Below the pieces are notes generated by a model. The model had not been told where the DNA came from. It searched no databases and saw only the letters and a program-made list of their open reading frames with translations. From Verrucomicrobiota bacterium (GTDB lineage: Bacteria > Verrucomicrobiota > Verrucomicrobiia > Limisphaerales > J093), in NCBI GenBank assembly GCA_029556615.1, contig JAKQDD010000228.1, forward strand, positions 1 through 64,000: a stretch of DNA of 64,000 bases, read 5' to 3'. Below are positions 25,934 to 37,600 of the stretch, one piece after another. Within the stretch, counting starts at the first letter, position 1; each line of letters opens with the position of its first letter. A program made the translations under genes and the position numbers.

Positions 25934-26944
25934 ATGAAGATACTCATCCTGAAGCCGAGCTCGCTCGGGGATGTCGTTCAGGCGCTGCCGTGTGCCCGGA
26001 TGTTGCGCCGGCATTTCCCATCGGCGGCGATTCACTGGTGGATTGACGCGGATCTGGCTTCCTTGTTGGAGGGCGACCCGGATGTGGGGCGGTTGGTGCT
26101 GTTCGAGCGCCGGCGTTGGGTATCGCCGCGGCACTGGCCCGAGGTTTTCGCGAGCGCCCGCGCGCTGCGGTCTGAGCACTACGACTGGGTGATCGACCTG
26201 CAGGCGCTGGCCCGCAGCGGTCTGGCGGCGTGGCTGGCGGACGGGACGCTGACGGTGGGATTGGATGACAGGCGGGAGGGCGCGGTGGCCTTTTACGATG
26301 TGCGGGTGCCGCGGCCGGGGGAATGGGCGCACGCGGTGGACTGGTACCTGGCGGTGCTCGAAGCGCTGGGCGTGCCGGTCTGCTGGGACATCGAATGGCT
26401 CCCCCGGCGGGCAGCCGCGGCGGAGAGCATCCGCCGTCGCTGGCCGGTCGAGGGGGAGCCGTGGATCGCGATCCAACCGGGCGCGCGCTGGTGGAACAAG
26501 CGGTGGCCGGTCGGCCATTTCGCGGCGTTGGCGAAGGAGCTGGCGGGTCGATTGCCGACGGCCCGGTTTGTGGTGATGGGAGGGGCGTCGGACGCGGAAG
26601 CGGGGCGGGCGATTGCGTCGGCGGTTCCGGGGCGGTCGCTCGATGTGACGGGGCAGACCTCGCTGCCGGAGATGGTCGAGTGGATCCGGGCGGCGCGGCT
26701 GGTGGTCTCGAACGACAGCGGTCCGATGCATGTTGCCGCGGCGCTGGGACGGCCGGTGGTGGCCCTCTTCGGACCCACGAGCCCGGCGCGGACGGGGCCG
26801 TATGGGCAGATCGACACGGTGCTTCAGGAGCGGCTCGAGTGTGTTCCCTGCCTGCGGAGCCGGTGCGGCCGGCATCCGCCGGTCGAGTGTCTCGAGTCGC
26901 TTCGTCCCGAGCGCGTGGCGGCCGAAGTCCTGGCGCGATTCTGA
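25934..26944 (+). CDS. lipopolysaccharide heptosyltransferase, GT9 family
   Basis: The 336-residue protein starts MKILILKPSSLGDVVQALP, the standard GT9 opening with the catalytic-region Asp. In the C-terminal half, SNDSGPMHVAAALGRPVVAL and FGPTSPARTGPYG are the ADP-heptose binding loop. WaaC/WaaF-type enzymes add heptose to the lipopolysaccharide core at the inner membrane. Which of the two it resembles more cannot be said. Its TGA overlaps the truA ATG (TGATG). Presence of the gene supports a Gram-negative envelope. Confidence 0.9.
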   Translation: MKILILKPSSLGDVVQALPCARMLRRHFPSAAIHWWIDADLASLLEGDPDVGRLVLFERRRWVSPRHWPEVFASARALRSEHYDWVIDLQALARSGLAAWLADGTLTVGLDDRREGAVAFYDVRVPRPGEWAHAVDWYLAVLEALGVPVCWDIEWLPRRAAAAESIRRRWPVEGEPWIAIQPGARWWNKRWPVGHFAALAKELAGRLPTARFVVMGGASDAEAGRAIASAVPGRSLDVTGQTSLPEMVEWIRAARLVVSNDSGPMHVAAALGRPVVALFGPTSPARTGPYGQIDTVLQERLECVPCLRSRCGRHPPVECLESLRPERVAAEVLARF

Positions 26945-27729
26945 TGAAACCCGCGGCGGCCATCCAGCGCGTCCGGTTGACGATCGCCTTTGATGGCGCG
27001 GCGTATGCCGGCTGGCAGACGCAGCGGACCGGCATCGGGGTGCAGCAGAAGATCGAAGAGGCTCTCGCCCGGCTTTTCCCCTCGCGGCCGGGCGTTCAGG
27101 GGTCGAGTCGGACGGACACCGGAGTTCACGCCCTGGGGTTGGTGGCGCATTTCGATCTGCCGGTGGCGGAGGCTCGGATGGCGCCGTCGAAGCTCGTGCT
27201 CGCGGTCAACGCGCATCTGCCGGAGGACATCCGGGTGACAGCGGCGGCGTGGGTGCCGGCCGGGTTCCACGCCCGGTTCCAGGCGCGCCGCAAGCAGTAT
27301 CGCTACCTGATCTGGAATCACCCGGCGATGAACCCGCTGCTGCGGCATTGCGCGTGGCATGTTCCGCGCCTGTTGGACAGGGTGGCGATGCGGGCGGCGG
27401 CATCGCACGTGGTGGGCCGCCACGATTTCCGGGCGCTGACGACCAATCCCGGGTATGAACGGTTGTCAACGGTGCGGGAAGTGACGCGGTGCGATGTCCG
27501 GCGGAACGGGGCGCTGATCACCGTGGTGATCGAGGGGGATGGGTTCCTGTACCGGATGTGTCGGGGGATCGTCGGGACGCTGGTTCAAGTGGGGCACGGC
27601 CGGTTCGAGCCGGATGATGTGCGGCGGATGATCAGGGGTCGGGACCGCCGGTTGGCCGGCATGACCGCGCCGGCCCACGGGCTGGTTCTTTGGTCTGTCC
27701 ATTATGCATGTCGTCCTCGTCGAGCCTGA
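26944..27729 (+). CDS. truA: tRNA pseudouridine(38-40) synthase
   Basis: The product is 261 residues. The catalytic Asp58 is in QGSSRTDTGVHALG, the standard TruA motif. KQYRYLIWNHP, GRHDFRALTTNPG and GDGFLYRMCRGIVGTLV are also conserved. TruA makes pseudouridine in the anticodon arm. The start at 26944 overlaps the preceding stop. The last 26 bases are shared with trmL in another frame, so the two tRNA-modification genes are coupled. Confidence 0.96.
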   Translation: MKPAAAIQRVRLTIAFDGAAYAGWQTQRTGIGVQQKIEEALARLFPSRPGVQGSSRTDTGVHALGLVAHFDLPVAEARMAPSKLVLAVNAHLPEDIRVTAAAWVPAGFHARFQARRKQYRYLIWNHPAMNPLLRHCAWHVPRLLDRVAMRAAASHVVGRHDFRALTTNPGYERLSTVREVTRCDVRRNGALITVVIEGDGFLYRMCRGIVGTLVQVGHGRFEPDDVRRMIRGRDRRLAGMTAPAHGLVLWSVHYACRPRRA

Positions 27730-28171
27730 GATTCCGGCCAACACGGGCAACATTGCCCGGCTCTGCGCGGCGACGCGCACGGCGCTGCACCTGATCGAGC
27801 CGTTGGGGTTCCGGTTGGATGACCGGGCGCTGAAGCGGGCGGGGATGGATTACTGGCGGGACGTCCGGTGGTATCGGTGGACCGACTGGGCGACGTTTCT
27901 CGCGGCGCAACCGGCGTCGGCCCGATTCTGGTATGTCGAGTCTCACGGGCCGACGCGGTACTCGGACGCGGCGTACGCGGCGGGGGACTATCTGGTTTTT
28001 GGGCGTGAGACGGCAGGGTTGCCCCGTGCCTGGCTCGAGGCGAACCGGAATCGGTGGCTGCGGTTGCCCATGGCACATCCGCATGCCCGGTCGCTGAACC
28101 TGGGGAATTGTGTTGCCGTGGTCCTGTTCGAGGCGTTGCGGCAGTTGGGGTTCCCGGGGGAGACAGGATGA
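27704..28171 (+). CDS. trmL: tRNA (cytidine(34)/uridine(34)-2'-O)-methyltransferase
   Basis: The 155-residue SPOUT enzyme methylates the wobble ribose of tRNA-Leu. It starts MHVVLVEPEIPANTGNIARL, and has LVFGRETAGLPRAW and LRLPMAHPHARSLNLGN, the SAM-binding knot signature. It begins 26 bases inside truA. The last codons and the stop (28162-28171) lie within a GACAGGATGAACGGGATGAA repeat that continues past the gene, so the extreme C terminus (GETG) has been shaped by a mobile or spreading repeat. Confidence 0.95.
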   Translation: MHVVLVEPEIPANTGNIARLCAATRTALHLIEPLGFRLDDRALKRAGMDYWRDVRWYRWTDWATFLAAQPASARFWYVESHGPTRYSDAAYAAGDYLVFGRETAGLPRAWLEANRNRWLRLPMAHPHARSLNLGNCVAVVLFEALRQLGFPGETG

Positions 28172-28358
28172 ACGGGATGAACGGGATATTCGGGGGGAGA
28201 ATCAGAGCTTTGGACGAGGTGATGGGTCCCCATCCTGTCCGTCCTGTTAATCCCGTCCAAAAGCGCGAGGAGATGGAAGAGGAGCATGCCCCGGGGGTGA
28301 CCATGATCGGTTGCCTGTCCGGTGTGGGGAGGACAGGATGAACAGGATGAACGGGATA
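28162..28358. repeat. GACAGGATGAACNGGAT-type repeats, three copies
   Basis: Copies lie at 28162-28188 (direct), 28232-28258 (inverted, reading CATCCTGTCC then GTCCTGTTAATCCCGTCC) and 28332-28358 (direct). Each contains a GGATGAAC period repeated two or three times. The first overlaps the end of trmL. This type of short period repeat is scattered between genes in several bacterial phyla. The bases between copies show no gene, and the 499-base gap from trmL to the giant gene otherwise holds only tRNA-Val. Confidence 0.7.
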
Positions 28359-28465
28359 TCGTGTCTGCTGGCGGAATCTGTCATGCAGCCCCCGCGGTTG
28401 GCGGTGGCGCGGTTTGGAATTGCCGTTTTGGCTGTGGCCTGTTAAGGGGGGACGGTCTACAGGTT

Positions 28466-28541
28466 GGGCGATTAGCTCAGTGGCTAGAGCGTCTCCTTTA
28501 CACGGAGCGGGTCGCAGGTTCGAGTCCTGCATCGCCCACCA
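28466..28541 (+). tRNA. tRNA-Val (anticodon TAC)
   Basis: This is a 76-nt cloverleaf with encoded CCA. The acceptor arm is GGGCGAT paired with ATCGCCC, and the D arm is AGCTC...GAGC. The anticodon loop TTTACAC has anticodon TAC (valine, GUA), and the T arm is GCAGG-TTCGAGT-CCTGC. The top pair of the anticodon stem (T27 against C43) is a mismatch. It lies about 130 bases before the giant surface-protein gene. Confidence 0.95.
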
Positions 28542-28670
28542 GCGCGGGGCGGCCCATCTTCCGCGATCGCGAGGGGGCTGGTTTGTTTGTTCCGCAGGGA
28601 CAGGCGCGAGCTTGACAGCGGCGGCTTCCTTTGTTCAGGCTCCCCGTCATTCCGCGTCACGACGCCGGTC

Positions 28671-31600
28671 GTGAAGAACTCAGCACATCTTCACCTTGAA
28701 GAACTCGAACGGCGAGTTCTCCTTTCATGCGCCCCTGCGGCTCTGTCGGCTCCGGCAGTCGTGGCTGCCAGCGCGGGGGACGGCACTGCAGTCGAGGTCG
28801 AATCGCCGATGGACGATTGGATGGGCGGTTTGGGTTCCGAGGACAGCCTTGCCCCTGCGGCGCCGTCGAGCACTGAGCTGTTTGCAGCGGCCGGGCAGGC
28901 TTCACTGGCATCCGCACCGGCCGCCGGCTCGGGGGTGGACCGCTGGGAAACCTTGGGTTTGATGCCGTTCCTGGGAGTCAGTGCCGGGGGCGGGCTGGCG
29001 ACGGACGGCACCTACTTGTATGCCGCGGACTTCAGCGGGGACGGCGACTATGACTACCTGGATTTGAACGCCAACTATGTGAGGGACCCAGGGGAGAGCC
29101 TGGCGGAGATGGGGTTCCCGAACGGTTCGGTTCGGATGGCCCGATACGATCCCGCCGAAGACCGGTGGGATATGATGCCCACGCTGAATGCGGGGGGTGT
29201 GGGCGGGGACGCTTTTTCCGCGGGTGACCTGGCGAACCCGCTGTTTGTGGCGGGTGACAAGCTCTATTACTACCAGTTCCGGGCAGGGCCGAACACGCGG
29301 GCGCTTTATTCGTACGATCTCGCCGCAGGCTTGACGGGGTCCTGGACCGCGGTCTGGGAGAAGACGGATGCGGACAACCCGCTGATCACGGCCAACGCGG
29401 GGCTGGTGGGGGTGGACGCGGACGGTCAGGCGGTGATCTTCCATCATATCGGAGGCGGCGAATACGATTTCGCGCGGACTGACACCATCGCTTCGGGCGG
29501 TGTTCATGCGAGACTGACGCCGCAGTGGGACTTCACGGGAGCACATTTCCCGAGAAACGGCTCGTGGGAGTACGACGCGGCTCACGATCGCCTGTACCAC
29601 ATGAGTGGTGACCAGCTTCTCTATTGGGAATACAACCCGCTCTATGCCCCGGGCGGGAACCTGCTGACCGCGATGCCGCCGCCGTTCCCGTCGCCCGTCC
29701 CGATCGTGGTCGAGACGGTGGCGATCAGTTCGTTGCGCACGGCGACTGGCTGGTGGACGAGCAGCGCGGCGCAGCATCCGGGCATGAGTCTGTGGGGCAA
29801 TTCACTCACGTTGGTGGACGAGCCGAGCGGTGTTGCCAATGGGCCGGCTGGTCAGGACACGGGCGACGACGTGCTCTACTTGGTACGTGGCGAGAGCAGT
29901 CCGGACGAGTGGCCGTTCAACGAGGGGCGAGGGACGCCCTACACGCAGTTTGCGCGATACTTCGCTGCGACCGGCGAGGTCCAGACGTTGCCGGAGACGC
30001 CGTTCGCCGTTGGCAAGGGGAGCTGTGCGGTCTACCTCGACGGTTGTCTCTACGTCACGCAGGGGGACACGCTGACGGTGGCTGACGACCCGGGCAACGT
30101 CGAGCCGATGAATCGCGAGGGGATCCGGCTTCCGGGCCGCGGCCTGGCCCGATTCGTCATCTCCGCACCGGACACGGCAGGTCCCCAGGTAACCGCGGTG
30201 ACACCGACCGGGACGGTGGGAGAGCTCCTGGATCACGTGGACGTGACGTTCAGCGAACCGGTGGCGTTGAGCGACACGGCCGATCCGGATGCCTTCGATC
30301 CCACGGACGTGCAGTTGACGGGACCATCGGGTTCGATCGCGGTGTCGGCGATCACCGTCTTGAGCGGGAGCACGTACCGCGTTGCCTTCCCGGCGCAGGG
30401 GACTAACGGCAACTACACTCTGACGATTCTCCCCACCCTGGCCGATCGTTCGGGCAACCCGATGGATCAGGACGGCGACGGAATCGAGGGTGAACCGGCC
30501 GATGGTTTCTCCGCGGGGTTCGACCTCCTGGTGCCGCTTTCGGATCTGAAGGTCTCCGCGGCCACCGCGCCAGCCCAGGCGCAGGCGGGACAGACCATCA
30601 CGGTTTCGTGGACGGTGCAGAACCTGGCGACCCGGGCGGCCACGGCCGATTGGCTCGACTACGTCTACTTTTCGACGTCGGCGCAATGGAGTGCCGACGC
30701 GGTTTACCTGGGCCTCGAACCGATCGCCGGGCAGACGCCGCTTGCGGCGAACGGGTCCTATACGATCACCCGCACGGTGGCGCTCCCGACGCTGTCGCCG
30801 GGGAGCGGGTACCTGTTGTTTGTTGCCAACGCGGATCATGCTGAAGAGGAGGCCGACCGGGCCAACAACTGCATGGCGCGGCCCCTCGCGATCGTGTCGG
30901 GGACGGCTGGGGCAGTCCCTGCAGCACAGGGGCAATTGGCGGGCGAAGTGGTATCCACGCAGGGGGGAACGACCGTGGCGGTGGCGGATTTCGACGGCGA
31001 CGGCATTTCGGACCTGGTCATTCCCGCCTTCTATCCCAGCCGGCTCGAGGTGCGGCTGGGTTTGGGGCAGGGGACCTGGGGCGCGCCGCGATACCAGGAC
31101 CTCGCTTTCTCCGTGACCGCGATGGCGGCGGCGGATTTCGACCGGGACGGCCGGGCGGACCTGGCGGCGGTGGGGGAAGGGAAGGCGTACTTGCTTCGGT
31201 CGCTGGGGGGTGGGGTGTTCGGCGCGCCCATCGTGGTCGCGGAGAATCTGTATCCCACGGACATGCGGGCGGGGAGTCTGGACGCAATCGAGGGACCGGA
31301 TCTCGCGTTGTACAACAGTGGAAGCGGGCAAGTGACGATTCTGCTCGGCGACGGTTCGGGCGGATTTAAAGCGCCGCTGACGGCGACGACGGCGGGGACC
31401 GGCGGCATGACGATCGAGCGGCGGGCCGATGGCGCGGCGCAGGCCATTGCAGTCGCCGACCAAGGCGGCCACGCCGTGTCGATCCTCCGGGTGAGCCCGG
31501 AGGGGACGCTCGAACGGACCTCGGTGAGTCTGCCGTCGTGGGCGCCGTACGGCGTGGGGTACGGCGACCTGACCGGCGACGGTGTTTCGGACCTGGCGGT

Positions 31601-34600
31601 TGGGGATGCGAGCCGCGCGGTTCTGGGGGTTGTCGTCGTGTCGGCTGGGGGAGAGGCGACACTGTTGGCGTCATACCGCGTCAACACCCTGTTCAGCCAT
31701 GTGGCAATGGCGGATCTGGACGGCGACGCAGACCTGGATGTGGTGGCGACGAGCGGCCGGGACACGGTATCGACCCTCTGGTTGAACCGGGGGGACGGCG
31801 GGCTTGTGGTGGCGGCAGCCACCGGGAATCTGGTGGTTAATGGCGACTTCGACACACCGGACATCGAGGGCGAAGCCACGACGTACTCGGCGGCACCGGA
31901 TGGGTTCGGCTGGAGCACCCCGGACGGTGCGTATTACCCGATCGAACTGGTCAACAGCCGATGGGCCGGCGCCTCGGGAACCGAGAACCCGGACGGGTTC
32001 GATCAGACCTTGCACTTGCCGGGGCCGAGCGGAGTGCGTCAGGCTCTCGAGACCGTCCCGGGTCAGCTGTATGAACTGAGCCTCGCGGTGAGCCGGCATC
32101 CGTCGGGCGCCCTCGCTCGCGGGCGCGTGCTGATCCAGGGCGCCAAGGATTTCTTCGAGGACTTCAGCCATTCCGTGGCAGGCGTGAGCGCCTCGGACAT
32201 GAAGTTCCAGACCCTGCGTTGGGTCTTCCGGGCAGACTCAGCCCAGACCGTCGTGCGCCTTAGCGGCGATTCCCGGAACGGCGGTTACGGGCTTGTCGTC
32301 GATGCGGTCCGGGTGCGTGCCTTGGGCGGGGCGGGTGACGGCGCATCGGCTCCGGATCAAACGTGCAACCTGGTTCAACCTTCGGTGGTGCTGCTCGAAG
32401 ACGTCACGGGAGACGGTCGGCCGGACTTGGTGGCAGGGGGTTCGGACGCGCCGGTGATCCTGATCAATCGCGGGGACGGTTCATTTCTGGCGCCGACGGT
32501 ATACCGCGTGGGCACGGCGCCGATGGACGTGGCGATCGGGGATTTGGACGGCGTGGGGGGGCTCGATCTGGTGGTGCCGCTGAGCGAGAGCAACCAGCTC
32601 GCGGTCCTGCTGAGCGGTCCGGGCCTCGCGCATCGCGCGGCGGCGTACTACGCCGTCGGTTCGCTCCCGCGCTCGGTGGCGGTCGGCGATCTCAACAACG
32701 ACGGCATCAGCGACCTCGTGGTGGCGAACCAGAACAGCCACAACCTCGGGGTCTTGCTCGGGTTGGGCGGCGGCCGGTTTGCAGCCCAAGTGACCTATGC
32801 CACGGACAACAATCCGTTCGCGGTGTTGGTGGCGGATTTGAATGGGGATCGGCGGTTGGACGTGGCCGTCACGTCGCTCGCCAGCGGCAACGTCAATCTC
32901 CTGATGGGGCAAGGGGACGGCACTCTCGCCCCGCGGACAACCGTCGCTTCGGGGGCGGGCCCGCAGGCCATCGAATTGGCGGACATGAACGGCGACGGGG
33001 TGTCTGACCTGGTGGTGGCCAACACCAGCGGCAACGACCTCTCGATCCTCACCGGCCAGGGCGACGGAACGTTCGCCAAGTCCGCGGCCGTGGCGTTGAG
33101 CGGCGCGACGGCTCCATGCTCGATCGCCCTGCGCGATTTTAATGAGGATGGCGGCCGGGACATTGCTGTGCTCCTGACGAATCGCGTTCGGATCCTGCTC
33201 AACCAGGGCGGAGGCGCGTTCTCGACCGGCGTGGAAATGGCGATTGCGTTCAAGGACATCGGGGCGCAATTGGGGGCCGGCGATTTCAACGGGGACGGCC
33301 ATGCGGACGTGGTGACCGGCGACGCCGGTTTCCTGAGGTTGTTTGCAGGCGACGGCCAGGGCGGGCTGTTGCGGGGGCCGCTGGTGACGGTGAAGAACGC
33401 GCGGGCGGTGGCGGTGGCGGATGTCGATGGCGACGGCGGACCCGACGTGGTGACGACGAACTGGGCGCTGGGCTGGGGCTACAGCTACGTGGGCGACACT
33501 CTCAGCGTGGTGTGGAACCGGCACCGGTCGCAGCATTCACCCGTCGGCGCCGTGACCGGTCCCGTCCGGTTCATCGATGTCCGGTTCCGGGAGTCGATCG
33601 ATCCCTCGAGCTTCTCCCTGGCCGAGGACGTGATCCGGTTCGAGGGACCGCTGGGTTCGCTTGACGTCACCGCGGCGCATTGGCTCGACACACGGACCCT
33701 CCGCCTGCAGTTCGATCCGGTGTCGGCTCCGGGCGATTACGCCCTCACCCTGGGACCGCAGATGCTCACGCCGGCCGGCGAACCGCTCGACATGGATCAG
33801 GACGGGCGGGCGGGCGAGGTCGTGGCGGACCGTTACGTGGCCGGGTTCACTCTTGCAGCGCCGCGGTACTCGGGCACGATCAGCGCTGACAGCACGTGGT
33901 CCGGAGCGGCAATCATCGATGGCAGCGTCACGGTGGCGGCCGGGGTCACGCTGACGATCGCCCCGGGTACGATCGTGAAGTTCGGCGATGCGAACAGCGA
34001 GCTGGTGGTGGACGGGCGGATCGAGGCGCTCGGAACGACGGCTGAACCGGTCGTTTTCACGTCGATCCGGGACGATGCGAACGGCGGCGACACCAACGGC
34101 GACGGGACGGCGACCCTGCCGGCGGCCGGTGACTGGACGCACATCCGCATACGAACGGGGGGGGTGGCGCTGCTCGATCATGCGGACCTGCGGTACGGAG
34201 GGGGCGATCCCACCGGGACGTGGACCTCGCTGAGCGGCATGGTTCAGGTGGGGGCAGGCGGGCGTGCGGTGATCGTCCACAGCGCGTTGCGTGAGGCGTT
34301 CTACGACGGCGTCCTCGCCTGGGAAGGCGGGCTCGTGCAGGCCCTCGACACCCTGATCACGGGTGCCGACCGCGGCGTGGTATCCGATGGCGCTTCGAGC
34401 GTCACGCTGGTGAACTGCACACTCGATGACAACCGGATTGGCGTGCTCGGTCATCGCGGATCCCTCCGGATCGAGAGCACGATCATCAGCAACAGTCTCC
34501 AGGTGGGGGTGGACAACCTCCTCAGCTCGCCGCTGGTCGTCCGCTTCTCGAATGTCTGGTCCACCCAGGGGCTGAACTACGATCACACGAGCGATCGCAC

Positions 34601-37600
34601 CGGCCAGGACGGCAACGTGTCGGTGGATCCCGGGTACCGGGACCTCGATCGCGGCCTATATCAGCTGGAGTACCTGAGCCCGATGATCGATGCGGGAGAC
34701 ACGGCCGTCGCGCCGCCGTGCGACGCGATGGGGGCGCCGCGGTACGATGATCCGCGCACGGCGAACACGGGCATTCCCGATGCCGGCGGCGCGGTGGCGG
34801 ACATCGGGGCGTTTGAATTCGTCGAGACCGCGCCGTCGCCGGTCGATCTCGTGGTCGCTCTTGTCATCGGACCGTCGCAGGCCGTCGCGGGTCAGACCGT
34901 GACGATCGAGTGGACCGTGACGAACCAGGGCACGGCTTCGGTGGTCGGCTCGTGGCATGACGCGCTGTACCTGCTGCCGGAGGTGGCGGTTGCCGGCGCC
35001 GCGGCGCTCGGGGGTGGGTTGGATGACAGCGCCACCCGCGGGTTCCTGATCGGGGAGCACCTGGGGAGCGGCGACTTCGCCTTGGTGCCGGGGGCGAGCC
35101 GGGTTGAGCGGATGACGGTGCGGGTGCCGGGTGTTGTGGCCGGGACCTATCGCTGGCAGGTGCTCGCGAATGCGCGCAGCGACGTCTTCGAGGGCGCCAA
35201 CCAGTTCAACAACTCGGGCGCGTCCGCCGCCGTCGAGGTGATCGTGCCCGCCGTCATCCTGGGGGGGCCGGCTGTTGCCGGTGAATTCACCGCCGAACGC
35301 CTCGAGGCCTGGTTCCGGCTCGATCTCGACGCCGGCGAACGGGCAGTGGTGCGCGTCGAAATCGCCGGGGGCAATGCGACCGCCCTGCTGCAGGTGGCGA
35401 AAGGTCGCGTGCCGACGCCGGCCGATGACGACGGGCGCAACCGTCTCACCGGGGAAGGCATTGGCGTTGGCATCGAGGCCGGGCTCCCGGGCACATGGTA
35501 TCTCCGGGTGTCTTCGCTGCGAGTTCCGACGGCGCCGACGGCCTTTTCGGTGACGGTGGTGGCCGCGGCGTTTTCGATCCAGAGCGCGACGCCGGATCGG
35601 ATCGGGAACGCGGCGGGTGCGACCGTGACCCTCTCGGGCGAGGGCCTGCCCGAGTCCGCCGCCGCGACGCTGCGGGTCGGCGGGATCGAATACGCGGGCT
35701 GGTATGCCCGGGTGAGCATGACCGAGGCGTTGGTGACGTTCGATCTCGAGGGTGCAACGCCCGGAGCCGGCACGCTCGAGATCCAGTGCCCGGACGGAAC
35801 CCTTGGGCAGGTTCCGTTGACCGTCGAGGCGGCCGTTGGCCCGTTGTTCTCGGCAAGCCTGAAGCTCCCGGCAGCGGTGCGGGCCGGGCGGTGGTTCAGC
35901 TTCGAGATCGAATACGTGAACGCGGGCGACGCGGACATGCCCATCCCGCTGCTCATCGTCGAGAGCGACGGCCTGACGTTCGGGCTCGAACGGAGCCGGC
36001 CGGATGGGGTGGGTTCCCTGAGTTTCCTGGCGCCGAGCAGTGTGGGGGAGGCGGGGGTGCTGAGGGCCGGACAGCGGGAGCGGATCCAGGTGTTTGCGAT
36101 GGCGCCGACCACGAGCGGCACGATGACCGTCCGGCTCTCGAGTCGGATTGCGAATCCGGAATCGCCACTCGGGGAAGCGCTCGATTGGGATGCGCTCGAA
36201 GCGCAGTACCGGCCGGCCTTCGCGACCGACGCGGACGCGTGGTCGATGGTCTGGCGTGTGTTCAGCCGGTTCATGGGCCGGACGTGGGACGATGTGCTGT
36301 CCCGGTTCGCGTCCGAGGTGACGGACGAATCCCGGACCGGCTCCCCGGAGTTGCGGTTCGAGGAACGGATGCAGGCAGTGTTGCGCAAGGCCCTCGGATC
36401 GGGGGGCGGTCTGCTGGACGTCGAGCCGCCGGGTATCATCAGCCAGCAACTGCTGGGGCCGGCGACCGGCGGGTTTCAGGCGATCGAGCTGGTGTTTTCG
36501 GAGTCGATCGATCCGGCGAGCTTCACGGCGGCGGACGTGACGATTGTCGATCCGGCGGGCCGCGCGATCACGGGGGTTGCGGTCCATCGCTTGAGTCCTG
36601 TGCTGTACCGGGTCGATGTGCCGCTGCAGACCGCGCATGGCGAGTACGCGGTGAGCCTGGGGCCGGCGGTCACGGATCAGAACGGCCTGGCGATGGACGG
36701 CGACGGGGACGGTGTGGCGGGCGAGGCGGAGGACGGTTATCAGACGGTCCTGGTGCTTTCCGGGGAGTGGGGTGGTGCGGTGGCCGCGGCGGGGGCAACG
36801 GACCGCACCAACGTCTCGCTGAGCGGTTCCGGCGAAGCCGAGGTGCCCGTGGATCAGCCGCTGCGGATCTTGTCGTACACGTTGATCGGAGAACCGCAGG
36901 ACTACGGTTCGACCCTCCAGCTGACCTTCTCGTCGCCGGTCACCCTGGACACGAGGGCCGGCGGTATCGCGGTGCGAAACGATACCACGGGCGCCTTGGA
37001 GCTGTACAGTTGGCGGTGGTGGACCAAGGTCGAGGGAAGCACCGCCCTGATGACGGACATCCGGGGGACCGGTTCGCTGACGCTGACGATCGAGCCAGCG
37101 ACATTCAAGAGCGGGTCCGGCCAACCGCTGGCCGCTCCGTATTCGCTGTCATTCGCCGTCGGCGACTTCGGACCGGCGATCCTCCGCGCCACCCCCGGTG
37201 CGGCAGAGACGCCCGGGTTCGTGGACTCGCTCGTGCTCGAGTTCGACTCGCGCGTGGACTGGGAAACCCTGACGACCGCGGACGTGTCGATCCGGCGTCC
37301 GGACGGTTCCGTGATTCCCGCCGGCGAGATCCGGATCACCCATGAGGTTGACACACGGTTGACTGCCTGGAAGACGTTCGAAGAAGTCGGCTGGCGCGCG
37401 ACGGTGTTCTTCCCGAGGCAGACGATGGCCGGGGTGTATTCGTACACGATTGGCCCCGAGGTTTCAGGAGGTGGAACGGCCATGCAGCCGGTGCCGCCGG
37501 TCTACCGGTTCGAGGAGGCGGGACCGCCGGGCGCGTATGCGAGCACGTTCACCGTCGCCGCCGCGGCGGGGGCCGTCGTGAGCGGCCGGTTCACGATCGC

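Noticed and set aside
26323-26943. Upstream extension of the truA frame
   Set aside because: It overlaps the heptosyltransferase gene. The TruA family start is at 26944, next to the TGATG overlap.
27704-27729. truA/trmL overlap as a frameshift or assembly error
   Set aside because: Both proteins have complete family-typical ends and starts, so a true 26-base overlap is the simpler reading.
28162-28358. Possible CRISPR array
   Set aside because: There are only three copies, one inverted, with unequal spacing and an internal 9-base period, which does not fit repeats and spacers.
34656-37124. 822-codon open frame on the minus strand
   Set aside because: It is antisense to the giant surface-protein gene and has low-complexity Arg/Pro composition.
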